Shown piece by piece: positions 17,601-26,335 of a DNA stretch of 40,581 nucleotides; positions within the stretch are counted from its first letter, which is position 1, and every line of letters begins with the position of its first letter. Source of the DNA: an uncultured Coleofasciculus sp. GTDB lineage: Bacteria > Cyanobacteriota > Cyanobacteriia > Cyanobacteriales > Coleofasciculaceae. The stretch is from the NCBI GenBank assembly GCA_937127375.1, contig CAKZMA010000281.1:1-40581 (forward strand), given 5' to 3'. The translations under genes and the position numbers were made by a program. The notes beneath the pieces are model-generated. The model saw only the letters and a list, made by a program, of their open reading frames with translations. It was not told the origin of the DNA and did not search any database.

Positions 17601-19507
17601 GTGCCAGCATTCCCTTCTCCTGAATTAGCTGCTAGACTGCCAGCGCTGGTATCAATATTTCCTGCTTGGCTAATAATTGTCAAGTCGCCGGAATCATAGG
17701 GATTGGTTACGTTGCCAGAGTCAGCAAAAACCTCTATAGTTCCAGTAGTGATATCACCGGGAGCTTCAAGAATTACAGAACCCCCAGGAGCTGGTAATCC
17801 ACTCCTTGTATTAATCTTTCCTGTGGTGATACTAGCACCAGAAATACTTACCGTTCTGCCTATTGGTTGATTAGCTGGGCTTGGGGCTACCAGAGTATTT
17901 TCTGAATTCATCAAAAAAGAGCCAACCCCATCCCCATCAGCATCGGCTCGAAACGTAATTGAGCCAGTTCCCGTTTGAAATCGCAGTTCATTATCCGTCA
18001 GAGAATCAATTCTAATATCATTCGTCGCTTCTAAAACGATATTTTGATTCCCCGGTTGAGCTTCAAGTGTCGCTTGGGTAATCGTCACCGAATTTCCGTT
18101 AAAATTGCCTGATAGAATATCCGGTAATTCCCCACCCACCCCTGGCATATCCTCCGTACTATTACTAATAATAATATTCGTCGGGTCTAACAATAACGTC
18201 CCCACAGTGCCATGAACAGCACTCAAATCCGCCGTGCCGTCATAGACTAGATTCTGCTTCCCCGACACCTCAACAAAACCACCATCACCGGAATTCAAAC
18301 CGCCACGAGCATTAATATGACCATAGAATCCAGTCGTCTCATCCGCCCAAACAATCACCCGACCCCCATGACCATTGTCTCCTCCATCGGCATTGATAAC
18401 AGAATCCCGACTCACAAAGGTACGATGAGCATTTAGCACTGAACCCACGCCCTGATACTCCCCACCAATCAATACCGTACCGCCACCGTTGACACCAGAA
18501 GCGTTAATAGTGGCATCAGCTAACCCAACGCTCTCTCCTAAAATCTGAATTGTGCCACCCGTATCACCCGATACATCCAGAATCCCCGACACAATAGCCG
18601 TTCCCGGTTCTGTGGGTATCGTTGTACCCGTTTCGGTTAATTCCACCTCCCCCGTTTCCGTCACCCTTAGTCCCGTTTCATCATCCACACCCATCAACAA
18701 CGCCGACAACGAGGGCGGCTGAGTCGTAGGCGATTGGGGATGGGCAATCGGCGAAAGACTCCCTAACTCTCCTCCAGAACTTAACTCGACGTTAGTTTGA
18801 CCCGGTATCGCAGCGACGGTAATATCTCCTTGCGGCGTAATTAACTGCCCCGTATTCGCCACCGTACCTGCCAACACTGCTAAATTCTGCCCAACTTGCA
18901 ACTCACCTGCATTCACAATTGCCCCAGGTTGAACCGTTCCGTATTGTAACCCAATGGGAACTGTCACGGTGAGTAGGGGAGGGGCTTCTGGATTACTGGC
19001 GCTGTACTCGATACCATTCTCAAATAAGATACTATTTGCCGTCGCCGCCACAAAGGAACCCTTAATATCCAGCCGCGCATTTGACCCAAAAATAATCCCA
19101 TTAGGATTGAGCAAAAACAGATTTGCCGCACCATTAACCCCCAGTGTCCCTAGAATATGGGAGGGGTCAGTTCCCGTGATGCGGCTGAGAATATTATCAA
19201 TGGCGGCGGGATTAGCAAAATAAACCCGTTGTCCATCACGAACATTAAATTCTTCAAAACTGTGAAACAGATTCGCGCCGCGACTTGCGCCTCCTTCAAT
19301 TAAGTCCACGGGTAAACCATCGATAGTACCCGGATTCACCACTGAACCTTCAGTTCCCAACGTCACATCCGGAGTAATTTGGGCGAAAGCGGCGTTCCCG
19401 GAAACAATAGTGACCCAGCATTCAGCGAGAAGTATTGCACCACTCATCGCTAATGAATGTCTTGCCAACTGCCAAAAATAAAACCCTCTGCTGGTAATTC
19501 CCGGCAT
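14675..19507 (-). CDS. TpsA-type filamentous haemagglutinin exoprotein 2
   Basis: The 1610-residue product shares with tpsA1 almost the same first 190 residues (signal region, TPS domain, NPNGI) and the same C-terminal modules (GCQANRNPGTGE, FYNTGRGGLPPSPSDAL, AQGWVRLPDGQVMLTT). The central passenger is largely different. Residues about 200-450 contain GELQVGQNLAVLAGTVANTG and a GGTVLIGGEYQG...INADGGDNGHGG block, ending near LLLDPTNIII, a layout common in large cyanobacterial haemagglutinins. After it come ITTG..SGGTI.L.S..G.IDTSAGTL repeats, predicted to form a beta-helix. It is presumably secreted by the TpsB encoded further downstream. The start has the same G-rich ribosome binding site as tpsA1. 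Confidence 0.9.
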   Translation of the reverse strand: MPGITSRGFYFWQLARHSLAMSGAILLAECWVTIVSGNAAFAQITPDVTLGTEGSVVNPGTIDGLPVDLIEGGASRGANLFHSFEEFNVRDGQRVYFANPAAIDNILSRITGTDPSHILGTLGVNGAANLFLLNPNGIIFGSNARLDIKGSFVAATANSILFENGIEYSASNPEAPPLLTVTVPIGLQYGTVQPGAIVNAGELQVGQNLAVLAGTVANTGQLITPQGDITVAAIPGQTNVELSSGGELGSLSPIAHPQSPTTQPPSLSALLMGVDDETGLRVTETGEVELTETGTTIPTEPGTAIVSGILDVSGDTGGTIQILGESVGLADATINASGVNGGGTVLIGGEYQGVGSVLNAHRTFVSRDSVINADGGDNGHGGRVIVWADETTGFYGHINARGGLNSGDGGFVEVSGKQNLVYDGTADLSAVHGTVGTLLLDPTNIIISNSTEDMPGVGGELPDILSGNFNGNSVTITQATLEAQPGNQNIVLEATNDIRIDSLTDNELRFQTGTGSITFRADADGDGVGSFLMNSENTLVAPSPANQPIGRTVSISGASITTGKINTRSGLPAPGGSVILEAPGDITTGTIEVFADSGNVTNPYDSGDLTIISQAGNIDTSAGSLAANSGEGNAGTIRLEAREGNIKASVVHAFLAKSGAEAAFGNYGNISLIAENIDVRNILALSVLLEAENDVITGDINTRDKRESGTIELISFNGNIDTSDGTLFSSVGEMGEGSVVTINAPGNITTGTINITPFSAENVPETNTASTISLTSREGAIDTSAGTLDAGTDLDNGGTITLDAEGDVTTGNLNSTGVSSGGTINLISNSGTIDTTAGTLDTSSENGNGGGISLNTEDGDITTGDMSLNGELGGGTLELTSNNGTIDTSAGKVESSSGNGESGAIALNTSGNIILGDIVSDGASGGKTTEIRSQTGDVSVLGTINSFSSAGRGGTINFTANNTLSVLNGTIISQTDNGRGGDINLSARKFIMQEGTISANTAGSGQGGTLTLDVAEAIELNGGELSVASNGTGNAGNLTVETEQLNLREGATLSTTTTNNGQGGNLTLNADEVNVEGSSADGTSSTVRSLSQGTGAGGNIDINARTLQVQRGGTVSTTTQNQGRAGDLTVDAAESVQVREVSENGQTRSDVFSQTTGAGEGGDVTITTQQVEIENRGNVAAETDGTGQAGNLTINSAQSIALRNSASLSFNSSALSNPKDLTITTAQLSLENGARITATTAGIEKAGSFLVDANQVDINGFSEEGETGGLFFETTSANQAGEFRMNTQRLVIGEGGEIANITAGVGNGGILELTAAESIDISGASSGVSFDMRGSGDASGLRIAIETGDLTVANGANVTVSGQGSGDAGTLGITANSIVLNNQGRLTATTVSGRGGNISLQVADSVLLRDDGDIRTNAQGTGDGGNITIEAGKFVLAFLPENSDIIATAREGRGGSIDATAAGVFGFRLFRDVDTLESDFTASSQLGIDGTVAINTRDNPVIELPDDILNADLARGCQANRNPGTGELTQSQFYNTGRGGLPPSPSDALNSNTPQVPWVTLETSGTDAPLEVIEEAQGWVRLPDGQVMLTTESSRESASFSCFPVQVEVP

Positions 19508-19851
19508 AACACCCCCTGCAAAAAGCCGTATTTTTACTGTAATTATGATTAACCCAGAACCAACCGTTCAATCGCTTCCGTAAAACTACTGAATTCAGCG
19601 ATGGACAATGTTAAGATTCTTGTTCGTTTGTAGTTGCGCTTTAGCGCTATCAACACCGCAGCGCCGACCATAAACCCTTTGAACAATACGACACCTCCCA
19701 ATTTTGACCTTACATTAATTCTCTTGGGGGAGCGTACACCAACTTATGCACTCTACCCTCAATATTTTTAGACAAGCCTGGAGGAAAGGGCGACCCGACC
19801 TCATTGAATGGACAGGTGTTGTTATTTGATGCAAGCGGGTCACCCCTACAC
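19508..19851 (-). promoter_or_regulatory. Upstream leader of tpsA2 (copy of the tpsA1 leader)
   Basis: This stretch aligns with 13198-13563 almost base for base over the first 265 bp, then again from the GGGCGACC segment to GCAAGCGGGT. No gene is seen. It presumably carries the promoter and 5' untranslated region of tpsA2. Confidence 0.6.
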
Positions 19852-19912
19852 GGCTTCCACAGATGTTTGCTAGGATTTGTCGTTCTCTGAAACGGTGTTA
19901 TGCTTCCCACTG

Positions 19913-20134
19913 TCACGCCACTACTGACTCAGCACAGTTCGCAATAGTGGAAGGACTTTTTGCTGCTTGGCGCTGCAACCACAGATTGATTGTGTTGCGG
20001 CTGATATTGAACAGTTCACTTGCTTTCCCTTTTTTGAGTCTATCTAACTCAATTGCTTGAATCGTTTTCTGACGAAAATCCAACCAACCTGCATATCCCC
20101 AAACCCTTGACCCAATTAAAGGAATAGAAGGCAC
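19913..20134 (-). pseudogene. IS630-type transposase N-terminal remnant
   Basis: The frame encodes LDFRQKTIQAIE, then ASELFNISRNTINLWLQRQAA. This is the helix-turn-helix start of IS630/Tc1-type transposases, where a (S/L)DLRQK..E block precedes the IxxSRxTIxxWL recognition helix. The frame stops soon afterwards and no DDE catalytic region follows, so it is a decayed fragment. Its upstream codons (MPSIPLIGSRV) do not look like a transposase start. The rest of 19852-20495 shows no convincing gene and no clear terminal inverted repeats. Confidence 0.6.
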
Positions 20135-20495
20135 TCATCTCACTCTGGGATAACCACGCTCGAATAAAATGCCACATCCACGAAAAATTGTCAAATCCCC
20201 GTGAACGATCAACAGAGGAAGGCAAAAAAACTGAATTTATCTGAATTGACTCCATTGAACCAAGTGCTGATAATTCTGAATTTTCCTCAACTATTCAGCT
20301 TAGATACCCAACATAATTGAAGAGAAATGACATAATTCAGCCATTACCCTTGCCTATATCGGCAACTCGGCTTACCCAATAATGCCAAAGCGCTGACTAT
20401 TCTCTACCACTAAGTTTGCAGAATAGGTTAATGCATTGCCGATTTCTTTTGTTTATTGTGTTAATTGAAAGCTATCTCGTTGGAGACGATAGACG
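20135..20495. other. Intergenic region upstream of hemF-like gene
   Basis: No gene is supported. The short leftward frame crossing this stretch looks like non-coding sequence. The promoter of the hemF-like gene should be here; a ribosome binding site GGAGA at 20481-20485 lies about 10 bases before its ATG. No confident -10/-35 pair was found. Confidence 0.5.
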
Positions 20496-21509
20496 ATGGT
20501 GCAAACCCTACAAAACTTCAAAAAATCCGTGCTGTCCCCCGCCGAAAAGCGCGGCAGGATTGAACAGGTTTTCAGACGCATGTTTGATCACACTTGTCAA
20601 AAACTTGAACAATTAGATGGCAAACCCTTTACTGAACAGCATTGGACTCGTGACCCAAACGGAAGCTGGATAGCTAGCGACAATAGTCAAACGCCCCAAT
20701 ATATTGACCGGACATTACTCAACGGTAACGTCTTTGAAAAAGTGGGAGTCAACTATGTCGCCATAGAAGGAGAATTGCCTGCGGGAATGACGTTCCAGAA
20801 ATCCGGTGCTTTAGCCACAACAGAAGCCGATAAAATGATTGGTGAAAAAGGCACTCCCTTCTTCGCCACAGGTACTAGCTTTGTGATTCACCCCCATAAT
20901 CCCATGGTGCCGACGGCTCATGTCAACTACCGCTATTTTCAAATTGGTGATGGTAAGCAGCCCGGTTCGTGGTGGTTTGGTGGTGGGGCAGATCTCACAC
21001 CCGCCTACCTTTTCTCTGAAGATGCTGTGCATTTCCATCAAGTTCATAAACAGGTTTGTGATCAGTACGATTCGTCCTATTATCCCCGCTTTAAAACTTG
21101 GTGTGATCAATACTTTTACATCCCCCATCGGGGTGAACGTCGTGGGATTGGCGGAATTTTCTTTGACCATCTCAATCAGGGCGATATTGAACAAATTATC
21201 GCATTTGTTACTGATTGTACTGAGGCATTTATTCCTGCCTATCTGCCGATTGTGCAAAGACGCAAGGATATGGTGTTTACCGAAAAAAACAAATATTGGC
21301 AGCGCCTGGTGCGAGGACGGTATGCCGAATTTATCCTCACCGCTGACCGAGGTATTCGGTTTGGTTTAGCCAGCAATATGGTGAACTGCCAAAGTGTGTT
21401 CAACTGTATGCCTCCAGCCGCCTCCTGGGAATACGATGATCACCCTATTCCAAACAGTGAAGAAGCCATGCTTAAAGCTGTGCTGAAACAGCCTCGCCAG
21501 TGGGTTTAA
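20496..21509 (+). CDS. hemF: Divergent oxygen-dependent coproporphyrinogen III oxidase (HemF paralogue)
   Basis: At 337 residues it is about normal length for HemF, which decarboxylates two propionates of coproporphyrinogen III to give protoporphyrinogen IX. Family blocks are present: GNVFEKVGVNYV (78-89), HPHNPMVPTAHVNYRYF (132-148), WWFGGGADLTP (159-169), WCDQYFYIPHR (202-212), RGIGGIFFD (216-224), RGRYAEF (273-279), DRG..FGL (284-291). The C-terminal block that in canonical HemF reads GGRTESILMSxPP is replaced by SNMVNCQSVFNCMPP, and the usual EFNLV is EFILT. These changes suggest a specialised paralogue rather than the housekeeping enzyme; function on a related substrate is inference. It is the first gene of the co-oriented run with the FAD oxidase, hemA and Rieske genes, but 580 bp separate it from the next large gene. 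Confidence 0.85.
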   Translation: MVQTLQNFKKSVLSPAEKRGRIEQVFRRMFDHTCQKLEQLDGKPFTEQHWTRDPNGSWIASDNSQTPQYIDRTLLNGNVFEKVGVNYVAIEGELPAGMTFQKSGALATTEADKMIGEKGTPFFATGTSFVIHPHNPMVPTAHVNYRYFQIGDGKQPGSWWFGGGADLTPAYLFSEDAVHFHQVHKQVCDQYDSSYYPRFKTWCDQYFYIPHRGERRGIGGIFFDHLNQGDIEQIIAFVTDCTEAFIPAYLPIVQRRKDMVFTEKNKYWQRLVRGRYAEFILTADRGIRFGLASNMVNCQSVFNCMPPAASWEYDDHPIPNSEEAMLKAVLKQPRQWV

Positions 21510-21746
21510 GTGTAGGTAGGGTGTAGGGTGTGGGGTTTAGGGTGAGGGGTGTAGGGAAGAATTAAACCCCTGGGTTAATTAAGATCGAAATTGCTGCTTA
21601 CAACGGTTGTCAAGGCATTTTTCGACATCCATTTACCCGGTTATTTTGCCCAACCGGATAGCTTCAAATTTTGTGTTGACAAAGTCTTGGCTTTGTTGTC
21701 ACCTCATGAGGGTTTACCTTTATCGAACTAGCCACAAAAAATTAAA
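21510..21746. other. Intergenic region with G-rich tract
   Basis: Directly after the hemF-like stop are six G-runs of three or four in 38 bases (21519-21556), spaced by 3-4 base loops, capable in principle of forming a G-quadruplex on the sense strand. Further on, TGACAAAG (21677-21684) and CTTTGTTGTCA (21691-21701) can pair imperfectly. No gene is seen before 21747. Confidence 0.5.
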
Positions 21747-21992
21747 ATGGATTACACAGGAATTGGTGCTATGTTGACCCAACAACTGAACTTTATACAA
21801 GCGAAACCTCAACCTAAATCCAGGAATCGCGCCAACAAGTACTCAACCGGGGTGCGACGCAACAAAGCATATTTGGCAAAAACCCAACAGAACTGTAGCG
21901 AACTAGAAATTGATATCGTCTTAGCCTGCTGTCAGATTTGTAAATACATGCTTTTTGCCGTTATCTTACTGTGCTTGTCTGCAAGCTGGTGA
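21747..21992 (+). CDS. Possible small membrane protein (hypothetical)
   Basis: This 81-residue frame has a basic middle (PKSRNRANKYSTGVRRNK) and a hydrophobic C-terminal segment (YMLFAVILLCLSASW) with several cysteines (ACCQICK). No family is recognised. The first ATG has no ribosome binding site. The second, at 21771, is preceded by AGGAATTGG, so a 73-residue product is equally possible. It sits between the hemF-like and FAD oxidase genes on the same strand, which is the main reason to keep it. It could also be a chance frame. Confidence 0.35.
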   Translation: MDYTGIGAMLTQQLNFIQAKPQPKSRNRANKYSTGVRRNKAYLAKTQQNCSELEIDIVLACCQICKYMLFAVILLCLSASW

Positions 21993-22090
21993 AGCTGGTG
22001 AAGCTTAAATAAGTTGGTGAAAATAAATCCACCTGATATTGTTTTACCAACAGTTCTCAACCATTAATAAATGACAATTATTATCGTGCC

Positions 22091-23683
22091 ATGAACAGTA
22101 TTATCTCAGACCTAAAAAGGATTATCGAAGGTGACGTTAGCCATAGCCAAAACGATTTAGCCGCTGTTTCCCAGGATTTTGGCGGTGTTATCCAAAAACA
22201 ACCGTTGGTTATTGTGCGTCCACAAAACTCAACTGACGTGGCTAAGGCGGTCAACTATGCGGCGACTAAAGAATTAACAATTTCTGCCAGAGGTGCAGGA
22301 AATTCACTCAATGGTCGCTGTTTGAACCAAGGGGGAATCCTCCTAGATATGAGGAGTCTCAATCAAATTTATGAGTTGAATTCCGATGGGTTATGGTTCA
22401 AAGCTGACGCCGGAGTAACCTGGAAGCAACTTGTTAATGTTTCACTTCCCCATGGCGTCATTCCTCCGGTGTTGACGAATAATTTAAATGTTACCTTAGG
22501 TGGCACCCATGCGGCTGGCGGTTTAGGTCAATACTCCTTTCGCCATGGTTCCCAAGCTGACAATTGTCTCGCCTTGGAAGTGGTAACTGGAACAGGAGAA
22601 CGAATTTGGTGTACCAGGGAAGAAAACAGTGAACTTTTTTATCACGTTCTTTGCGGTTATGGTCAGTTTGGAATCATTACTCAAATCAAACATCGACTCA
22701 GGAAATACCGCCCATTGACCCGGACTTATTTCCTTTGTTATGATGACTTAGAGCGTCTGTTGCAGGATAAAAAACACCTCGTCTTCGACAATCAAATTGA
22801 TGGGTTGCAAGCGCTATTTTCTCCCTCATTACTGGGATTTTCCCGTAGCGAAGAACAGGGAATAAAACCGCTAATTCAGTGGTTTTATACACTACAAATT
22901 ACCCAGGAAGTGGATTCGGTTAATGACATTAATCAAGACAAGCTTCTCTCTAGCTTGAACTTCTATCGTCATATCCACACCCAAGACATTCCCTTTGATC
23001 AATTTGTCTTACCCGTCATCGAGATCCCCCCGCCTGTCAATACCGTGAATCCCTGGATAGACATTCTCCTCCCCGAATCAACGGCGAAGGATTACATGGA
23101 GACGACGCTGAAGCGTATCCCGGCGTTTCTGGATTTCAAGAATACATTCATCGGTTCCTATTGTCTGATTTCAGATAACACCAATATGCCGATGTTCCCC
23201 TTACCGAAAGGAGAATTAATTTTCGGGTTTGGTATGTATCCGATTCTGCCTAAATCTAAACTTAAACCCGTTTTAGAACAGTTAAATAAACTTACCGATT
23301 TGGGGTTTCAAATGCAGGCTAAACGCTGCATGACCAGTTGGGTTGAATTTGACTTACCTCAATGGCGACTTCAGTTTGGAGATTACTGGAGTAAGGTTAA
23401 TGAGATGAAAGGGAAATATGACCCCAATGGAATACTCAATCCTGACTTTTTCCAATACGAACCGTCGGTAAAGGTACAGACGTATAAACCGCCGATTAAC
23501 CTCACGGAAACCGTGATCCCTAAATCAGCGGAACCGATTAAACGTCCTCAACCTGTTACCACCAAAGCGTCATCTCGTTTAACATCACTGCTTTCGGTTC
23601 AAGTTATCGCCTTAGCTGTGCTAACACTTCTGGTTTTCTTACTCTTGAACTTCCCCTTATCGAGTCTGACTCATCCCATTTAG
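22091..23683 (+). CDS. FAD-binding (PCMH-type) oxidase with C-terminal membrane anchor
   Basis: The 530-residue protein has a PCMH-type FAD domain (about 35-215): [33 protein letters not shown], then [21 protein letters not shown] and [10 protein letters not shown]. The pattern is closest to cytokinin dehydrogenase/BBE-like oxidases. At the position where such enzymes often carry the FAD-linking histidine (GHS) there is Asn71 (GNS), so flavin binding is probably non-covalent. The substrate domain ends with [14 protein letters not shown], the usual C-terminal FAD-contact motif. A Pro/Thr-rich linker then leads to a single hydrophobic helix (about 502-522), an unusual tail suggesting membrane attachment. 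The ATG has only a weak ribosome binding site. The substrate is unknown; context suggests a tetrapyrrole. Confidence 0.82.
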   Translation: MNSIISDLKRIIEGDVSHSQNDLAAVSQDFGGVIQKQPLVIVRPQNSTDVAKAVNYAATKELTISARGAGNSLNGRCLNQGGILLDMRSLNQIYELNSDGLWFKADAGVTWKQLVNVSLPHGVIPPVLTNNLNVTLGGTHAAGGLGQYSFRHGSQADNCLALEVVTGTGERIWCTREENSELFYHVLCGYGQFGIITQIKHRLRKYRPLTRTYFLCYDDLERLLQDKKHLVFDNQIDGLQALFSPSLLGFSRSEEQGIKPLIQWFYTLQITQEVDSVNDINQDKLLSSLNFYRHIHTQDIPFDQFVLPVIEIPPPVNTVNPWIDILLPESTAKDYMETTLKRIPAFLDFKNTFIGSYCLISDNTNMPMFPLPKGELIFGFGMYPILPKSKLKPVLEQLNKLTDLGFQMQAKRCMTSWVEFDLPQWRLQFGDYWSKVNEMKGKYDPNGILNPDFFQYEPSVKVQTYKPPINLTETVIPKSAEPIKRPQPVTTKASSRLTSLLSVQVIALAVLTLLVFLLLNFPLSSLTHPI

Positions 23684-23768
23684 AACTCATACCAGGGGTA
23701 TCCATCAAATTTACCCCGACTTGAGATTACATCTAACTGAGAAAACGATTAACATCAATGGAGGATAC

Positions 23769-25085
23769 ATGAATCTTGCAGTCGTCGGTCTTAGTTACAA
23801 AACCACTCCCGTTGAAATTCGCGAAAAACTGAGCATTTCTGAAGCTAAACGTGAACAGGCGATCGCGCATCTTTGTACCTATCCCCATATTGAAGAGGTG
23901 GCGATTCTTAGCACCTGTAACCGTCTGGAAATTTATATGGTTGTCCTGGAGATGGATCAGGCAATTCGAGAGGTAACAGAGTTTCTGGCTCAACAGGGTC
24001 AATTGCCATTTCATCAACTCTATCAACACCTCTTTATTCTACGGCAACAGGATGTGCTAAGACATCTGATGCAGGTGGCTTCGGGTTTAGATAGTCTGGT
24101 ATTAGGAGAAGGACAAATTCTCGCTCAAGTCAAACATACCTACAAATTAGGTCAACAGTACAACGGGATCAAATGTATCCTCAATCAGTTATTTAAACAC
24201 GCCATTACAGCGGCAAAACGGGTGCGAACTGAGACAAAAATTGGTACGGGTGCGGTTTCAATTAGCTCAGCAGCGGTTGAGTTAGCCCAACTCAAAGTTA
24301 CTAATTTATCCACTTGCCAAGTCACCCTTGTTGGTGCCGGAAAAATGGCGCGACGGCTGGTACAACATCTATTGGCTAAAGGGGTGACGCAGATTTCCAT
24401 TGTGAATCGTTCTCTGGAAGGCGCTAAAGTATTTGCCAATCAGTTTAGTGAAGCCAATTTATCCTGTTATTCCCTGGCTGAAATGATGTCTGTTATTGCC
24501 AAATCGGATATCGTTTTTACCAGTACCGCCGCTACAGAACCCCTAGTTAATCGAGCCAAACTTGCCACCGTTTTAGCACCGAATCAGCCATTAATGCTGT
24601 TCGATATATCTGTTCCCCGCAACGTCGATGCTGATGTGAATCAACTGGATCACATTCAGGTCTTTAATGTAGATGATTTGCAGACGGTTGTGACTCAAAA
24701 TCAAGACTATCGTCAGCAAATGGCAATCGAGGCGCAACGGCTGATTGAAGCTGAAGTAGAAGCCTTTGGTGCTTGGTGGCGCTCACGAGAAACGGTGTCT
24801 ACAATTAGCTGTTTACGCAAAAAAGCCGAAACCATTCGGGAGCAAGAGTTAGAAAAAGCTTTGTCTCGCTTAGGGTCAGAATTTGGTAAAAAACATCAAG
24901 AAGTGATTGAGGCATTAACGCGAGGAATTGTTAACAAACTGCTTCACGAACCAATGGTACAACTACGGACACAGCCAGATTTAGAAGCCCAGCGCCTTGC
25001 TATCAGTACGTTGCAAGTTTTGTTTAATCTAGAGCCAGGAAACTCTAACTATACTTCGGTTACTAAAGTTCCCTACAGTCAGTGA
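23769..25085 (+). CDS. hemA: Glutamyl-tRNA reductase (HemA)
   Basis: HemA reduces glutamyl-tRNA(Glu) with NADPH to glutamate-1-semialdehyde, the committed step of 5-aminolevulinate synthesis in cyanobacteria. From the ATG at 23769 (438 residues) the protein starts [12 protein letters not shown]. The catalytic cysteine is Cys50 in STCNRLEIY, with [14 protein letters not shown] at 108-121 and the NADPH-binding GAGKM at 189-193. The C-terminal helix [16 protein letters not shown] is the dimerisation region. Length and all motifs are intact. The start is decided by AATGGAGGA about 8 bases upstream; the frame itself extends 16 codons further. Its position among redox genes rather than housekeeping genes suggests a second, pathway-dedicated copy, but the sequence itself looks fully canonical. 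Confidence 0.92.
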   Translation: MNLAVVGLSYKTTPVEIREKLSISEAKREQAIAHLCTYPHIEEVAILSTCNRLEIYMVVLEMDQAIREVTEFLAQQGQLPFHQLYQHLFILRQQDVLRHLMQVASGLDSLVLGEGQILAQVKHTYKLGQQYNGIKCILNQLFKHAITAAKRVRTETKIGTGAVSISSAAVELAQLKVTNLSTCQVTLVGAGKMARRLVQHLLAKGVTQISIVNRSLEGAKVFANQFSEANLSCYSLAEMMSVIAKSDIVFTSTAATEPLVNRAKLATVLAPNQPLMLFDISVPRNVDADVNQLDHIQVFNVDDLQTVVTQNQDYRQQMAIEAQRLIEAEVEAFGAWWRSRETVSTISCLRKKAETIREQELEKALSRLGSEFGKKHQEVIEALTRGIVNKLLHEPMVQLRTQPDLEAQRLAISTLQVLFNLEPGNSNYTSVTKVPYSQ

Positions 25086-25225
25086 ATAAATTTTTATTCC
25101 GAATAACCGACAATAAACAATTGCTACGTTTTCGATTTTTAGCCAACCAAGTTTCACCCTTTGTTCAGGATTATCCTTGAATTCTGAAGCCAGGACTGCC
25201 TTTATCCATGTAGGAGGAACTCAGA

Positions 25226-26299
25226 ATGTTAAAGAACTTTTGGTACGTTTGTGAATTCAGTTCAGCCGTCACCCAGAAACCCAAACAAATCTTGATGTTA
25301 AATCAGCGATTTGTCCTCTACCGCAACCCTGACGGGCAAGTTGTCGCGTTGAAAGACCAATGTCCCCACCGAGGCGCGGCTCTTTCCCTGGGTTGGGTTG
25401 AGGATGGTTGTCTCCGTTGTCCGTATCATGGATGGAAGTTTCAAGCCGATGGTAAATGTATTGATATTCCCGCCAATGCACCCGAAATTCCTATTCCTAA
25501 AAAAGCCCGTGTAGATAGTTACTCAGTCCAAGAAAAATATGGTATAGTCTGGCTCTTTTATGGTAATTTGCCACCAGAAAAACGTCCGCCTATTCCCTAC
25601 TTGCCAGAGTTTACCGATCCGAAAATGCGCTCTATTGTTGCGGATATTAAGGTTAATACTCACTACACTCGCGTCATTGAAAATGCACTAGACTTAGCCC
25701 ATGTCTATATTGTTCATGGTAATTCAGTCGGCGCGGGACTCACGGAAAATCCCCGAATTGAAACCTATCAGGTTCACGAAGAAGAATGGGGCATTCGTGC
25801 TACAACTAAATTTGTCAACTTCACTAAACCCAAAGGCTTATTTCGACCGTTCTTTCGCGCTAAACGTACCGAGTTAACTACAACGACGAGCTTTTATTTA
25901 CCCAATATTACTAAAGTTGAAGTTGATTTTGGTCGCGGTAAACTGATTAATTATGCCGCTCATCTGCCCATTGATAATCAGACAACGCTGAGCAAGCGAA
26001 TTCAATTTCGTAACTTCTTTACCTACCCTTGGGCAGATGGTTTATGTCGGAATTATCTACACAGAGTTTCTCAGGAAGATAGTCGGGTTAGCGAGTCTCA
26101 ATATCCCCAAGCGATACCCGAAAATTTATCCGCAGATGTTCATATTCCTAGCGATGCGTTGTCCCTGGCTTATCGAAAACTTCGCCAACAGTATTTAGCC
26201 ATGGGTTGGGGATTAGATGCGAATCCGAGTCATGTCAAGAATGGGAATGGACATTCGGTGTTACCCGATTCGCCAGCATTTGTTAATTTCTCCAGCTAA
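25226..26299 (+). CDS. Rieske-type non-haem iron oxygenase 1
   Basis: This 357-residue protein has an N-terminal Rieske [2Fe-2S] domain with CPH (Cys46, His48) and CPYH (Cys65, His68). The mononuclear iron site of the catalytic domain is visible as ENALDLAHVYIVH (Asp156 bridging residue, His159, His164). The overall pattern fits the pheophorbide a oxygenase/chlorophyllide oxygenase/vanillate demethylase-like group, single-component oxygenases needing a separate reductase. The ribosome binding site TAGGAGG before the ATG is strong. The gene follows hemA after 140 bp and precedes a paralogue. A tetrapyrrole or other aromatic substrate is suggested by context and family only. Confidence 0.85.
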   Translation: MLKNFWYVCEFSSAVTQKPKQILMLNQRFVLYRNPDGQVVALKDQCPHRGAALSLGWVEDGCLRCPYHGWKFQADGKCIDIPANAPEIPIPKKARVDSYSVQEKYGIVWLFYGNLPPEKRPPIPYLPEFTDPKMRSIVADIKVNTHYTRVIENALDLAHVYIVHGNSVGAGLTENPRIETYQVHEEEWGIRATTKFVNFTKPKGLFRPFFRAKRTELTTTTSFYLPNITKVEVDFGRGKLINYAAHLPIDNQTTLSKRIQFRNFFTYPWADGLCRNYLHRVSQEDSRVSESQYPQAIPENLSADVHIPSDALSLAYRKLRQQYLAMGWGLDANPSHVKNGNGHSVLPDSPAFVNFSS

Positions 26300-26335
26300 C
26301 TCAGTTCCCTTTTTTGAAATAATTTGGAGTCAACG

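Noticed and set aside
20049-20255. Leftward 68-codon frame overlapping the IS630 remnant
   Set aside because: No recognisable domain and a different frame from the transposase-like segment; it may include a frameshifted edge of the element, but this cannot be shown.
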